Assembly: GCA_002011085.2 (NCBI GenBank)
Contig: MTMB02000001.1
Coordinates: 539,820 to 603,819, forward strand
Reading direction: 5' to 3'
DNA length: 64,000 nt
Origin: Candidatus Geothermarchaeum rappei
Lineage (GTDB): Archaea; Thermoproteota; Nitrososphaeria; Geothermarchaeales; JDFR-13
Of the stretch, positions 56,686-64,000 are shown piece by piece (the first letter of the stretch is position 1; the number at the start of each line of letters is the position of its first letter). The translations under genes and the position numbers were made by a program. The notes beneath the pieces are model-generated. The model had not been told where the DNA came from, searched no databases, and saw nothing but the letters and a program-made list of their open reading frames with translations.

Positions 56686-58494
56686 ATGGCTGGAAACGGA
56701 TATGGAGGTAAATATCTTGAAGTAAACCTATCTACAGGCAGTGTCGAGTTTAGGGAGACGCCTCTTGATATTATGGAGAAATACTTAGGTGGGAAATGGT
56801 TTGCTACATATTACCTATATAAGAATCTAGATCCTATGATAGATCCCCTCTCACCGGATAATATCCTGCTTGTTGTATCAGGGCCAGTGTCGGGGACAAT
56901 CGTACCTTTAGCGTCGAAAATAAGTTTCTTCTTTAAAAGTCCCTTGACAGGGATATTTGGAGAGACTACTATGGGAGGTAATTTTCCAGCCGCCTTTAAA
57001 TGGACTGGGCTAGACTATATGGTTATAACTGGAAGGAGCAGCGACCCAGTTTATATCTATGTTGATGAAGACACTGCTGAGATAAGGGATGCCAGCCACC
57101 TATGGGGACTAAACACGATGGAGACAGAGAAGAAGTTGGAGGAGGAGCTTGGAAAAGACATTGAGGTGGCTGAAATAGGGCCTGCAGGGGAGAAGCTTAT
57201 ACGTTTCGCAGCGATAAGCCATGGATATGGCGGCCGAAAGAGGGAGTCTAAGGCCGGTAGAGTTGGTGGCGGCGCTGTAATGGGCAGTAAGAATCTAAAG
57301 GCAATCGTTATACGGGCGAGTAGAAAGGATGTGGATGTATATGACCCAGCTGGATTAAGAGACTTTGTTAAGAAAATAAGTAGGAAGATAGCTAGTGACC
57401 CTTCTGTAGGAGCTGCGTCATATAGGAAATATGGGACACCAGCTGCCCTCACCGCTGGCCAGAAGATGGGTTTCTTCCCAGTAAGGTACTGGGAATATGG
57501 CCAGACCCAATATTATGATAGGTTGAACCCTGATATTCTCCTTAATAAGTATTATGACAGGAACATAGCGTGTTACAACTGCCCATTTGCATGTGGAAAA
57601 ATAAGCTCTGTAAAAGAGGGTGTATTCAAAGGCTTAGAGACAAAGGGCCCTGAATACGAGACTATCTTCAGCTTTGGAGGGAATGCAGAGATCGTGGACT
57701 ATGAGAAGCTCATAGCCCTAAATCTTTTATGTGATAGATATGGTGTAGACACCATAGACGCTGGTAACATTATATCCTTTGTAATATATGCCTATAAAAA
57801 TGGAAGACTCAAGCTTGAGCGTCCAGTTGACTTCGGAGACTATGAAAGCGTATTATGGTTATTTGAGAAGATGGTTCATAGAGAGGGCATAGGGCATTTA
57901 ATGGGCGAGGGAATCAAGATAATGGCTGAGAAGTTGAAGCTCGAGGATATAGCTGTCCATGTAAAAGGCCTTTCTCTAAGCGGATATGATCCTAGGAGGC
58001 TCAAGGGTATGGCACTGTCTTATATGATTGGGACAAGGGGTGGCGGGCACCTAAGGACAACAGCATATATCTATGAGGTTAAGGGCATCATCGATGCGGA
58101 TGATACTAGTGAGGAGAAGGTAAAGTATATTGTTGACCGTGAGGACCTGCTTTCCCTACACGATAGCCTAATAATCTGTAGATTCGCTAGAATGCTCTAT
58201 GACTGGGATCTAACCAAGGAGATGATCAGGCATGTTACTGGCTTCGATAGATCAATCGACGAACTTAGGGAAACAGCTAATGAAGTGAGGAGTATGATAC
58301 GTCTATTCAATGTAAAGGCGGGTGTGGTGCCTGAAAAAGACGATATGTTGCCACCTAAACTTCTCAATGAATCGGTAAAAACAGTAGATGGGCGAGAATA
58401 TACAGTGACTAAAGAAGAGCTGGACAAGATGCTTAAGACATATTATAGCCTCAGGGGATGGGATGAAAAAGGATATCCCAAATCAAGCCCGTAG
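56686..58494 (+). CDS. aor: Tungsten-type aldehyde:ferredoxin oxidoreductase
   Basis: The 602-residue enzyme oxidises aldehydes to acids with ferredoxin. It shows the N-terminal pterin domain (GKYLEVNLSTGSVE, GPVSGTIVPLASK, TTMGGNFPAAFKWTGLDYMVITG), the [4Fe-4S] ligands CYNCPFAC and a fourth Cys in SLIICRF, and the pterin motif LLCDRYGVDTIDAGN and GTRGGGHLRTT. These match the AOR family, where tungsten is held by two pyranopterins. The substrate range is unknown; the length is typical. GAGGTGAATACG precedes ATG 56686. It probably shares a transcript with the small membrane protein. Confidence 0.93.
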   Translation: MAGNGYGGKYLEVNLSTGSVEFRETPLDIMEKYLGGKWFATYYLYKNLDPMIDPLSPDNILLVVSGPVSGTIVPLASKISFFFKSPLTGIFGETTMGGNFPAAFKWTGLDYMVITGRSSDPVYIYVDEDTAEIRDASHLWGLNTMETEKKLEEELGKDIEVAEIGPAGEKLIRFAAISHGYGGRKRESKAGRVGGGAVMGSKNLKAIVIRASRKDVDVYDPAGLRDFVKKISRKIASDPSVGAASYRKYGTPAALTAGQKMGFFPVRYWEYGQTQYYDRLNPDILLNKYYDRNIACYNCPFACGKISSVKEGVFKGLETKGPEYETIFSFGGNAEIVDYEKLIALNLLCDRYGVDTIDAGNIISFVIYAYKNGRLKLERPVDFGDYESVLWLFEKMVHREGIGHLMGEGIKIMAEKLKLEDIAVHVKGLSLSGYDPRRLKGMALSYMIGTRGGGHLRTTAYIYEVKGIIDADDTSEEKVKYIVDREDLLSLHDSLIICRFARMLYDWDLTKEMIRHVTGFDRSIDELRETANEVRSMIRLFNVKAGVVPEKDDMLPPKLLNESVKTVDGREYTVTKEELDKMLKTYYSLRGWDEKGYPKSSP

Positions 58495-58577
58495 AAAAAT
58501 ATAAACTCTCTATTTCCAAATTCAATTAAGAGGACGGATAATATAGAATTGTATTGTAGCGTGGTGACGTAGGTAAA

Positions 58578-59207
58578 ATGTATTCAGGCGTAACATCGTT
58601 CAAGAAACCATCGCCTTCGATGACATATACACTGCTCGGGATAAATACATTCGGATACCTTATAGAGACATTCTTAAGTGGAGGTAATTTTATCTACATA
58701 AATGAGAGTGTAATGGCTTTCGTAGGACAATATAATTTATTGGTCTGGAAATACGGCTGGTGGTGGCAGTTAATAACGTCCATGTTTATGCATGTAAGTA
58801 TAATCCACTTTCTATTCAACATGTTCTGGCTATGGATCCTCGGTACACAATATGAGAGGATATTTGGTGGAGAGTCACTGCTATTTACATATATTCTCTC
58901 TGGATTGGCTGGTAACCTAATGACATTAGTATTATCACCACCGTACGTGGTCAGTCTAGGGGCCAGTGGAGCTATATTCGGGATATTTGGTGTACTCTTA
59001 ATTTTCCAGGCTATTATGAGTGGTAAAATATTCCAGTCAATAGCATATGGATTTATCATCTTCATCATCAACTTAGGATTTAATGTTAATATATGGGCAC
59101 ATTTAGGCGGCATGTTATGCGGCTTCGTAATAGGCTACTACTATGGAAAAAAGTATAGAAGGTACATCGCGCCTACACACATAACCATCTATAGTAATTA
59201 TGCCTAG
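58578..59207 (+). CDS. Rhomboid family intramembrane serine protease
   Basis: The 209-residue membrane protein has six predicted helices. The catalytic dyad is Ser130 in LGASGAIFG and His175 in NIWAHLGGMLCGFVIG; the oxyanion residues His77 and Asn81 lie in IIHFLFNMFWLWILG. WR-like GWWWQLITSMFMH precedes the second helix. The protein cleaves single-pass membrane proteins within the bilayer; its substrate here is unknown. It starts with ATG 58578 and is followed 22 bp later by the BadF-type kinase gene. Confidence 0.93.
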   Translation: MYSGVTSFKKPSPSMTYTLLGINTFGYLIETFLSGGNFIYINESVMAFVGQYNLLVWKYGWWWQLITSMFMHVSIIHFLFNMFWLWILGTQYERIFGGESLLFTYILSGLAGNLMTLVLSPPYVVSLGASGAIFGIFGVLLIFQAIMSGKIFQSIAYGFIIFIINLGFNVNIWAHLGGMLCGFVIGYYYGKKYRRYIAPTHITIYSNYA

Positions 59208-59228
59208 ATTCAGCTGGGTCTAAATAAT

Positions 59229-60191
59229 ATGAAGACTATAAAGTGGATCGTGGGTATAGATGGAGGTGGATCAGGGACCAGAGGCATTCTATTCAATGCA
59301 ACATCCTATACTCCTGTCAAATATGTTGTCGGTGGCTCTACAAACTATCATAACGTGGGTTTTGAGAAGGCTGTTAGAAATCTAAGTTATGTCATAGATT
59401 CTCTAACAAGAGATAGGGATGTAGATCCCTTGATAGTGCTTGGGCTTGCAGGATTGGACTCGAAATATGACTGGAGTATCTGGAGGAAATACCTTGATAA
59501 CACATATAGAAATTATGTCTTGATGCATGATGTGAAGATGACTTTATACGCAGCTTCATACGGTGAACCAGGTATCGTGGTCATAGCAGGCACAGGTTTC
59601 AATGCATATGGATGGGACGGTGTAAATCAATGGTATTCTGGGAACTGGGGTTGGAAGGTTGGTGATGAGCCGTCAGCCTATTCAATTGGGAGGGAGGCTC
59701 TACGGCATGTACTCCGGTTTATCGATGGTAGAGGCCCTCGGACACTGCTTTATGAAGCTGTTCTCGAATACCTCAAGTTGGTTGATAAGGATGATTTGGT
59801 TAATTGGATATATGATGCCTCACCCAGTCAAATCGCCTCCGTTGCGCCTATTGTGTGTAGCCTTTATCACCATGACGATATAGCGAGGAGTATTCTCGAG
59901 AACGCGGTTAGTGAGGCGTTGATAAGCGTCTTAACAGTATCCTCCAAACTCGGTTCTCATCTACCTGTACACTACACCGGGGGCTTGTTTAGATGTCAAC
60001 ATTATAGAGACCTGTTTTTAGATGGGCTTAGGAGACATGGGTTGGAGATAGGTAAATACATTTTGCATCCAATCGTTGGAGCGATAATAGCTGGGATAAG
60101 GAAGCTATCTGAAGCCAGTTCAGCCAATTACGAGGCTATAGTTAATTCTATACATAGATATCTTGGAGATGTTTCTAGCACCTCTATATAG
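59229..60191 (+). CDS. BadF/BadG/BcrA/BcrD-type ATPase (N-acetylglucosamine kinase-like)
   Basis: The 320-residue protein belongs to the ASKHA superfamily: phosphate-1 loop VGIDGGGSGTRGILFNA, phosphate-2 loop IVVIAGTGFNAYGWDG, WGWKVGDEPSAYSIGREALR, and HYTGGLFRCQHYR for the adenosine motif. It has no [4Fe-4S] cysteines of the BadF activator group, so a sugar kinase (N-acetylglucosamine or glucosamine) is more likely. The substrate is not certain. It lies between rhomboid and CDF genes on the plus strand. Confidence 0.87.
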   Translation: MKTIKWIVGIDGGGSGTRGILFNATSYTPVKYVVGGSTNYHNVGFEKAVRNLSYVIDSLTRDRDVDPLIVLGLAGLDSKYDWSIWRKYLDNTYRNYVLMHDVKMTLYAASYGEPGIVVIAGTGFNAYGWDGVNQWYSGNWGWKVGDEPSAYSIGREALRHVLRFIDGRGPRTLLYEAVLEYLKLVDKDDLVNWIYDASPSQIASVAPIVCSLYHHDDIARSILENAVSEALISVLTVSSKLGSHLPVHYTGGLFRCQHYRDLFLDGLRRHGLEIGKYILHPIVGAIIAGIRKLSEASSANYEAIVNSIHRYLGDVSSTSI

Positions 60192-60230
60192 AGATAGATT
60201 TATATATCTTACTTTACTCGAAAGTCATTT

Positions 60231-61058
60231 TTGATGAACGTCAGGTTGCTCGCAATACTGATACTAAGCATATTAGGAGGAATAATAAAGGTAGTCGGTG
60301 GAGTATTCTATGGCTCCAAGGCTCTTGTGGTAGATGCATTTACATCCATCGCCAACATAGTTTCAGCGATTCTCGTCATATACTATTATAATAAGGCTAT
60401 GAGACCTCCAGATAAGGATCATATGTATGGGCATTATAGACTCACTATCGCAGGTCCAATTTATACTGTGGTAATATATTCAGCTGTATTCGGTATAGTT
60501 GCTACAGAGCTACTGTTTAGTTTTGGTAGGGAATACGTCGTTTCTAAGTATGCCCCTGTTATGGCCTTCATCGGTTTTGTGGTTTATTTAGGAGCCATAC
60601 TCCTAAGTAAGGATGTCGATGTCTCATTTAGAATATATGCCAAATTTACTGGTGGCGAACTCATAGAGAGTATAGTGACTATCCTCGCCTCCCTTTCAGG
60701 AGCCCTCTTATCATATATCATAGATTTTATGGGCGCCATACTACTTTCCACCTTTATTCTCTACGAGGTCTATGTAAGTACAAGGAACATCATGTCCATT
60801 GTTAGCGATGAGACTTCAAAAGAGATAATCAGGGACATAAAGATGGAACTAGATGATTTGGGCGTAGGGATCCAGAGGATTAGGGTTAGGCGGGTAGTTG
60901 AAGATGTTTTTCATGGAGATGTGACTGTAAGCCTTCCACCACAGATGTCTGTTGAAGAGGCGCATTTAATAGCCGATGAAATAGAGAAGGCTCTTAAGAA
61001 AAAATATAATATTGATGTGACCGTCCATATTGAACCATCGTTTGACAGTACTGCTTAA
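60231..61058 (+). CDS. CDF family protein with altered metal site
   Basis: The 275-residue protein has six predicted membrane helices and the cytoplasmic ferredoxin-like CDF domain (SKEIIRDIKMELDDLGVGIQ; SVEEAHLIADEIEKALKKKY). It aligns with cation diffusion facilitators (YiiP, ZnT) starting at LGGIIKVVGGVFYGSKALVVDAF. At the transport site, where ligands are (H/D)xxxD in helix 2 and HxxxD in helix 5, I read Thr38-x3-Asn42 and Gly142-x3-Glu146 by eye. The canonical quartet is therefore absent. It may carry another ion, be a non-transporting member, or my alignment may be shifted (Glu143-x3-Ser147 is the other option). It starts at ATG 60231. Confidence 0.8.
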   Translation: MMNVRLLAILILSILGGIIKVVGGVFYGSKALVVDAFTSIANIVSAILVIYYYNKAMRPPDKDHMYGHYRLTIAGPIYTVVIYSAVFGIVATELLFSFGREYVVSKYAPVMAFIGFVVYLGAILLSKDVDVSFRIYAKFTGGELIESIVTILASLSGALLSYIIDFMGAILLSTFILYEVYVSTRNIMSIVSDETSKEIIRDIKMELDDLGVGIQRIRVRRVVEDVFHGDVTVSLPPQMSVEEAHLIADEIEKALKKKYNIDVTVHIEPSFDSTA

Positions 61059-61238
61059 CCTGCGTTATATATGCCATATATAATTTTATAATAATTTTTT
61101 TAATTTCTACATCATATTATTTGATATATGAGGAGAATATCTAATTAATACTATGTATATATGTAAAGAAAATATTTAAAAATGTTTAAATATAGGATGG
61201 AGACAAGCCTTTAACGGTGAAGCTGGAGGATGGTTTTT

Positions 61239-62000
61239 GTGTTGAAGAAAGGCAGAGAACTAGTGGGCTTTGAGGTTACATTGAACAATAGACCAGGGAG
61301 TCTCAGTCAATTAGCCTCTATTCCCAAGAAACTGAATCTTAATATAGATTATATAGAGACGTTGTCGAAATCAGAAGATAAATACGAACTTTTTATGATT
61401 ATTGATATGACTAATACCGATATCTCCCCAGAAGATTTTCTTAAGGAACTACGGGAGAGTAAGGGTTATATTATTGAGGCGAGTATTGCTCCTTCTCTAA
61501 AGGATATTATATATCCGTCTAAATTCTATGTTAAGACGGTAGGTGAAAGTAGATACATTTATATTGGAGAAGAATTGATGAAGCCCTTTGCAACTGGGAT
61601 AAAACATGTTCTCGGTAGGGAAGCTGGAGAGTCTTTTCTCTATCATTATGGAATCGGTGTGGGCCGTGAATTATTTAGGAGCTATGCTGAAAATAGGAAG
61701 ATACAGGGCTTGGAGGATTCAATCTCGCTGTTAAAAGCGTTGTTTAATGCACATGCATGGGCAAATATAAAGGGATATGAGTATGACGATAAATCAATCC
61801 TACTACATCTCGAGAATCTATGGGAGTGTGAATCTCAAAGGGATGTAGATAATATGAGTGGCCGCGGTAGTCACCTAGTGAGAGGTATAATATCCGGTTT
61901 CATAAAAGAGGCCCTCGGGAAGGAGATCGTTGTTAAAGAAACAAAATGTGTAGCGAATGGAGACCCATATTGTGAATTTGAGATCTCAATAATAACTTAG
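61239..62000 (+). CDS. ACT-V4R two-domain protein
   Basis: The 253-residue protein has an N-terminal ACT domain (GFEVTLNNRPGSLSQLASIPKKLNLNIDYIE) and a C-terminal V4R (4-vinyl reductase-like) domain, residues about 95-250, ending in ETKCVANGDPYCEFEI. ACT domains bind amino acids; V4R domains bind hydrocarbons or small ligands and often use Cys residues. The combination suggests a ligand sensor or regulator rather than an enzyme. I prefer GTG 61239, 9 nt after GGAGG; ATG 61230 lies directly against that site. No DNA-binding domain is visible, so how it would act is unknown. Confidence 0.82.
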   Translation: MLKKGRELVGFEVTLNNRPGSLSQLASIPKKLNLNIDYIETLSKSEDKYELFMIIDMTNTDISPEDFLKELRESKGYIIEASIAPSLKDIIYPSKFYVKTVGESRYIYIGEELMKPFATGIKHVLGREAGESFLYHYGIGVGRELFRSYAENRKIQGLEDSISLLKALFNAHAWANIKGYEYDDKSILLHLENLWECESQRDVDNMSGRGSHLVRGIISGFIKEALGKEIVVKETKCVANGDPYCEFEISIIT

Positions 62001-62098
62001 TGGAACTAGAGTTTTCTATTAATTTCTTTAAAATCTTAACAAATCCGCTTGATATATCCTTCCATCGAAAATAGAGAGGAATTGATGTAGACACTAAG

Positions 62099-62647
62099 TT
62101 ATTTACTTTTCAATATAAACTTCCATCCGCACCAGAATTCTGGATCCTTTTCGTCTGGCGGGCAGGAAATTACTTTTACTTCTATTTCTGGATTCATCTC
62201 TCTTGCGAATTCTTCTAGATATCCTAATCTAACTGGTTTACAGGGGAAGACACCAAGGCCTTTCTTTATCCTAGCTTCCTGAACCTTGCACGAGACAACT
62301 TTGAACACTCCCTCATTCTTATTAATCTCAACCTTTTTCTTTGTTTGGTACAATGCCCAGCTAGTGTTCAAGAGCATATCCATGAAAATATTGATGTCAT
62401 CAACCTTCTCCAAGCCGTATAGCCTCTTTAAATCCCTTGCTTCTATTCTAGCCAGTATCCTCCATGTCTCCTTGTCTATCTCTGTTGCGGCATTTACTCC
62501 GAATCTTCTCTCTATCCCCTGAAAATATAGGCCATCAACCCTCCAAATATTTTTAATCTGCATTTTAAACAACTCTAGTAGTTTTTCCAAACCCATTTCC
62601 CGCAGTCTCACTGCGTCTTCCTCCCAAGAGTATTCTCCAGAAACCAT
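62099..62647 (-). CDS. Cys-containing protein, DUF6125/ATC hydrolase-like (uncertain)
   Basis: I recognise this 182-residue protein only tentatively. The N-terminal half (WRVDGLYFQGIERRFGVNAATEIDKETWRILARIEARDLKRLYG) looks like an uncharacterised archaeal and bacterial DUF6125-type domain. The C-terminal half has four cysteines in VVSCKVQEARIKKGLG, VFPCKPVRLG, VKVISCPPDEKD and FWCGWKF, an arrangement also seen in L-2-aminothiazoline-4-carboxylate hydrolase-like proteins. I cannot decide between metal binding and a ligand pocket. ATG 62647 has GGTGG 5 nt upstream, and the TTG 62665 extension is not needed. It lies on the same strand as carbamate kinase, 32 bp downstream. Confidence 0.7.
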   Translation of the reverse strand: MVSGEYSWEEDAVRLREMGLEKLLELFKMQIKNIWRVDGLYFQGIERRFGVNAATEIDKETWRILARIEARDLKRLYGLEKVDDINIFMDMLLNTSWALYQTKKKVEINKNEGVFKVVSCKVQEARIKKGLGVFPCKPVRLGYLEEFAREMNPEIEVKVISCPPDEKDPEFWCGWKFILKSK

Positions 62648-62679
62648 TTTAACCACCGAAGACAAACCAAATCATATTA

Positions 62680-63621
62680 TTATCTGGTAATTATGGTTCC
62701 AGTCTTTTCTTCTAGGAGGTCGAGAGCCTTATATAAATGGCCTATTGCCGCCATCTTCCCACCATTCCTGACAAATTTAATTGCCGCTAAAACTTTAGGC
62801 CCCATCGAACCGGGTGGGAAATGTCCCTCCTCATAATATCGCTCCAATTCATCTACAGTCACCCTCCTCAATATCCTCATATTTCTCTTACCATAGTTAA
62901 TCATGGCACCCTCGACATCAGTCAAGATAATGAAGTGGTCGGCACCTACTAATGATGCCAGTAATTCTCCAGCAAGATCTTTATCTATCACCGCTTCGAC
63001 CCCCGCTATTTGTCCTTGCTCCTCAACTACTGGTATTCCCCCGCCTCCAGATGCAATTACTATAAAATTATTGTTTAGGAGTGTCTTAATAGCATTCTTC
63101 TCTAAATTATCTATTGGAGAGGGTGATGCCACGACCCTCCTCCAGCCTCCTCGGGGGTCTGGCTTCATATCCCATCCCTTTTCATCCATCAGTTTCCTGG
63201 CTTCATCCTCTGTATAGTAGGGGCCCACGAATTTCGTTGGATTCCTGAATGCCCTGTCATTGCCATCTACAAGTACTTGGTTTACAACCGACACTATGTT
63301 CTGGTTTAGGCCCCTCTTCCTAAGTTCATTTGCGAGTGATTGTTGTATCATATACCCGATCCATCCCTGGGTCATGGCCCCCGCAACATCCATAGGTAGA
63401 GGGGGAATCCTATCCTTTAACGCCTCCATCCATTCCAGTATGTTCCCGACCTGAGGCCCATTACCATGTGTAAGTAGAACTTTATAACCTTTTTCGATGA
63501 TGTCAGCTATCTGTCTCATTGCGCGAGTCACATTTGCCCACTGTTCATCTATGGTCCCTCTTTGCCCCTTCTGAATAAACGCATTCCCCCCTAGCGCAAT
63601 CACCACGATTCCATTAGACAT
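62680..63621 (-). CDS. arcC: Carbamate kinase (carbamoyl phosphate synthetase-like)
   Basis: The 313-residue protein has the carbamate kinase motifs [49 protein letters not shown] and [26 protein letters not shown], with [14 protein letters not shown]. It transfers phosphate between ATP and carbamate, and in hyperthermophilic archaea works in the direction of carbamoyl phosphate or ATP synthesis. No arginine deiminase or ornithine carbamoyltransferase gene is seen in the window. ATG 63621 follows AGAGGTGG at about 9 nt; GTG 63633 overlaps that site. Confidence 0.93.
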   Translation of the reverse strand: MSNGIVVIALGGNAFIQKGQRGTIDEQWANVTRAMRQIADIIEKGYKVLLTHGNGPQVGNILEWMEALKDRIPPLPMDVAGAMTQGWIGYMIQQSLANELRKRGLNQNIVSVVNQVLVDGNDRAFRNPTKFVGPYYTEDEARKLMDEKGWDMKPDPRGGWRRVVASPSPIDNLEKNAIKTLLNNNFIVIASGGGGIPVVEEQGQIAGVEAVIDKDLAGELLASLVGADHFIILTDVEGAMINYGKRNMRILRRVTVDELERYYEEGHFPPGSMGPKVLAAIKFVRNGGKMAAIGHLYKALDLLEEKTGTIITR

Positions 63622-63644
63622 TATCAATGCCACCTCTTGTTTTT

Positions 63645-63657
63645 GCGTGTGACACGC
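63645..63657. promoter_or_regulatory. GC-rich inverted repeat upstream of carbamate kinase
   Basis: GCGTGT-G-ACACGC is a perfect 6-bp inverted repeat with a one-base centre, 24 bp upstream of the carbamate kinase start. GC-rich symmetry stands out in this AT-rich region. It may be an operator or part of a leader hairpin. Confidence 0.4.
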
Positions 63658-63686
63658 ATAACATAATTATTTTGTCTAGCTCTCAC

Positions 63687-63703
63687 TTGTAACATTATTA
63701 CAA
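63687..63703. promoter_or_regulatory. Inverted repeat TTGTAA-N5-TTACAA
   Basis: TTGTAA (63687-63692) and TTACAA (63698-63703) are perfect 6-bp arms with a 5-nt centre, 66 bp upstream of carbamate kinase. It could be an operator for a dimeric regulator. Confidence 0.3.
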
Positions 63704-63774
63704 ATAATTCATGTATATCTTCCATCTACTTAAATAAATCTCAAGGAAAAGGACTCTAATTTGACAATAGACAG

Positions 63775-63789
63775 TTGCTAATCTAGCAA
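63775..63789. promoter_or_regulatory. Perfect palindrome TTGCTA-ATC-TAGCAA
   Basis: This is a perfect copy of the inverted repeat found upstream of ahbD at 20168-20182, differing only in the 3-nt centre. It lies between carbamate kinase (154 bp away) and the gene starting at 63949 (160 bp away). Confidence 0.5.
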
Positions 63790-63948
63790 TAATGATTTGT
63801 AATTAGGAGAGAAAAAGTTGAATATGTTAAAAATTGGTAAGAGTATTTAAAAAAATTTTACGATATTTAAACTATTAATTGTATATTTATTTATAAATCA
63901 TTGTTATTAATATTAATTTATCATAATACTTATAGGAGGTGTTACTAT

Positions 63949-64000
63949 TTGGGTAGACATGGATTTGATGGCATGGACGTTAAGATCGTTGCCGGCTTAA
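63949..64000 (+). CDS. Start of a truncated gene at the right edge
   Basis: From TTG 63949 a frame stays open to the end of the window (17 codons, beginning MGRHGFDGMDVKIVAG). GGAGGT at 63935-63940 lies 8 nt before the start, a good ribosome site. Too little is present to identify the product. Confidence 0.5.
   Translation, partial: MGRHGFDGMDVKIVAGL

Larger units (their letters stand above)
63622..63948. other. 327-bp intergenic region between carbamate kinase and the right-edge gene
   Basis: No ORF or RNA gene is visible. The sequence is strongly AT-rich and should hold two divergent promoters. It contains three perfect inverted repeats (63645-63657, 63687-63703 and 63775-63789) and near the right end several TATA-like stretches such as TATTTAAA around 63844-63870. 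Confidence 0.6.

Noticed and set aside
1-64000. tRNA, rRNA, insertion sequences and prophage genes
   Set aside because: I looked for tRNA T-loop and acceptor patterns in the gaps, transposase or integrase motifs and long terminal repeats, and found none. A covariance-model search could still reveal a small RNA that I missed.

Overview
This window looks like chromosomal DNA of a (probably thermophilic, microaerobic) archaeon of the Thermoproteota/crenarchaeal type. The evidence is the set of protein families: siroheme-dependent heme synthesis with AhbA/B/C/D, a CydA plus CydA-like oxidase pair, a bifunctional HAD-crotonase fusion, thiolase with a DUF35 partner, HdrD-like EtfD, an archaeal APRT-like Hpt, Ogg2-type glycosylase and a tungsten-type aldehyde:ferredoxin oxidoreductase. 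AGG/AGA/ATA codons are common, starts are often GTG or TTG behind GGTG/GGAGG, and promoter regions carry TATA-like boxes. I do not assign a genus. I saw no rRNA, tRNA, CRISPR array or insertion sequence.

Layout. 1-9.9 kb: mixed housekeeping genes (class V aminotransferase fragment, saccharopine-dehydrogenase-like protein, aldo/keto reductase, metallo-hydrolase, SfsA, CoA-binding protein), a superoxide reductase facing a ferritin-VIT iron transporter, and an ABC-2 exporter followed by a 55-residue ORF with a helically phased repeat array in its promoter. 9.9-20 kb: a complete alternative heme pathway in three transcription units: hemA-hemC-hemD-precorrin-2 dehydrogenase (minus), ahbAB-ahbC-hemB-hemL-cobA (plus) and ahbD (minus). 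20-31.5 kb: two MFS transporters, an AIM24-like protein, the CydA/CydA' oxidase, Ogg, SDR, Hpt, Hsp20, a CoA-disulfide-reductase-like flavoprotein and a ZIP transporter. 31.5-54 kb: acyl-chain catabolism, with acyl-CoA dehydrogenase, hydratase/dehydrogenase fusion, thiolase/DUF35, SCP2 protein, two acyl-CoA ligases, EtfBA, EtfD, a penicillin-acylase-like hydrolase, a second hydroxyacyl-CoA dehydrogenase, a VOC protein beside a ThDP-dependent lyase/synthase, and a 2-oxoacid:ferredoxin oxidoreductase. 54-64 kb: orphan degenerate ABC ATPase, Lrp regulator divergent from an unknown membrane protein and AOR, rhomboid protease, BadF-type kinase, CDF protein, ACT-V4R protein, an unknown Cys-containing protein, carbamate kinase and the start of one more gene.

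How it fits together. Acyl-CoA dehydrogenase electrons would pass through EtfAB to EtfD and quinone, and the CydAA' oxidase could return them to oxygen using heme made by the adjacent pathway. SOR and the iron-transporting ferritin fusion would handle superoxide and iron. The ThDP enzyme, aldehyde oxidoreductase, acyl-CoA ligases, SCP2 protein and VOC protein together allow the hypothesis of an alpha- plus beta-oxidation route for methyl-branched (isoprenoid) chains; this is inference. A palindrome TTGCTA-N3-TAGCAA recurs at the ahbD/MFS region, in degenerate form at the hemA/ahbAB region, and again near the right end, suggesting a shared regulator.
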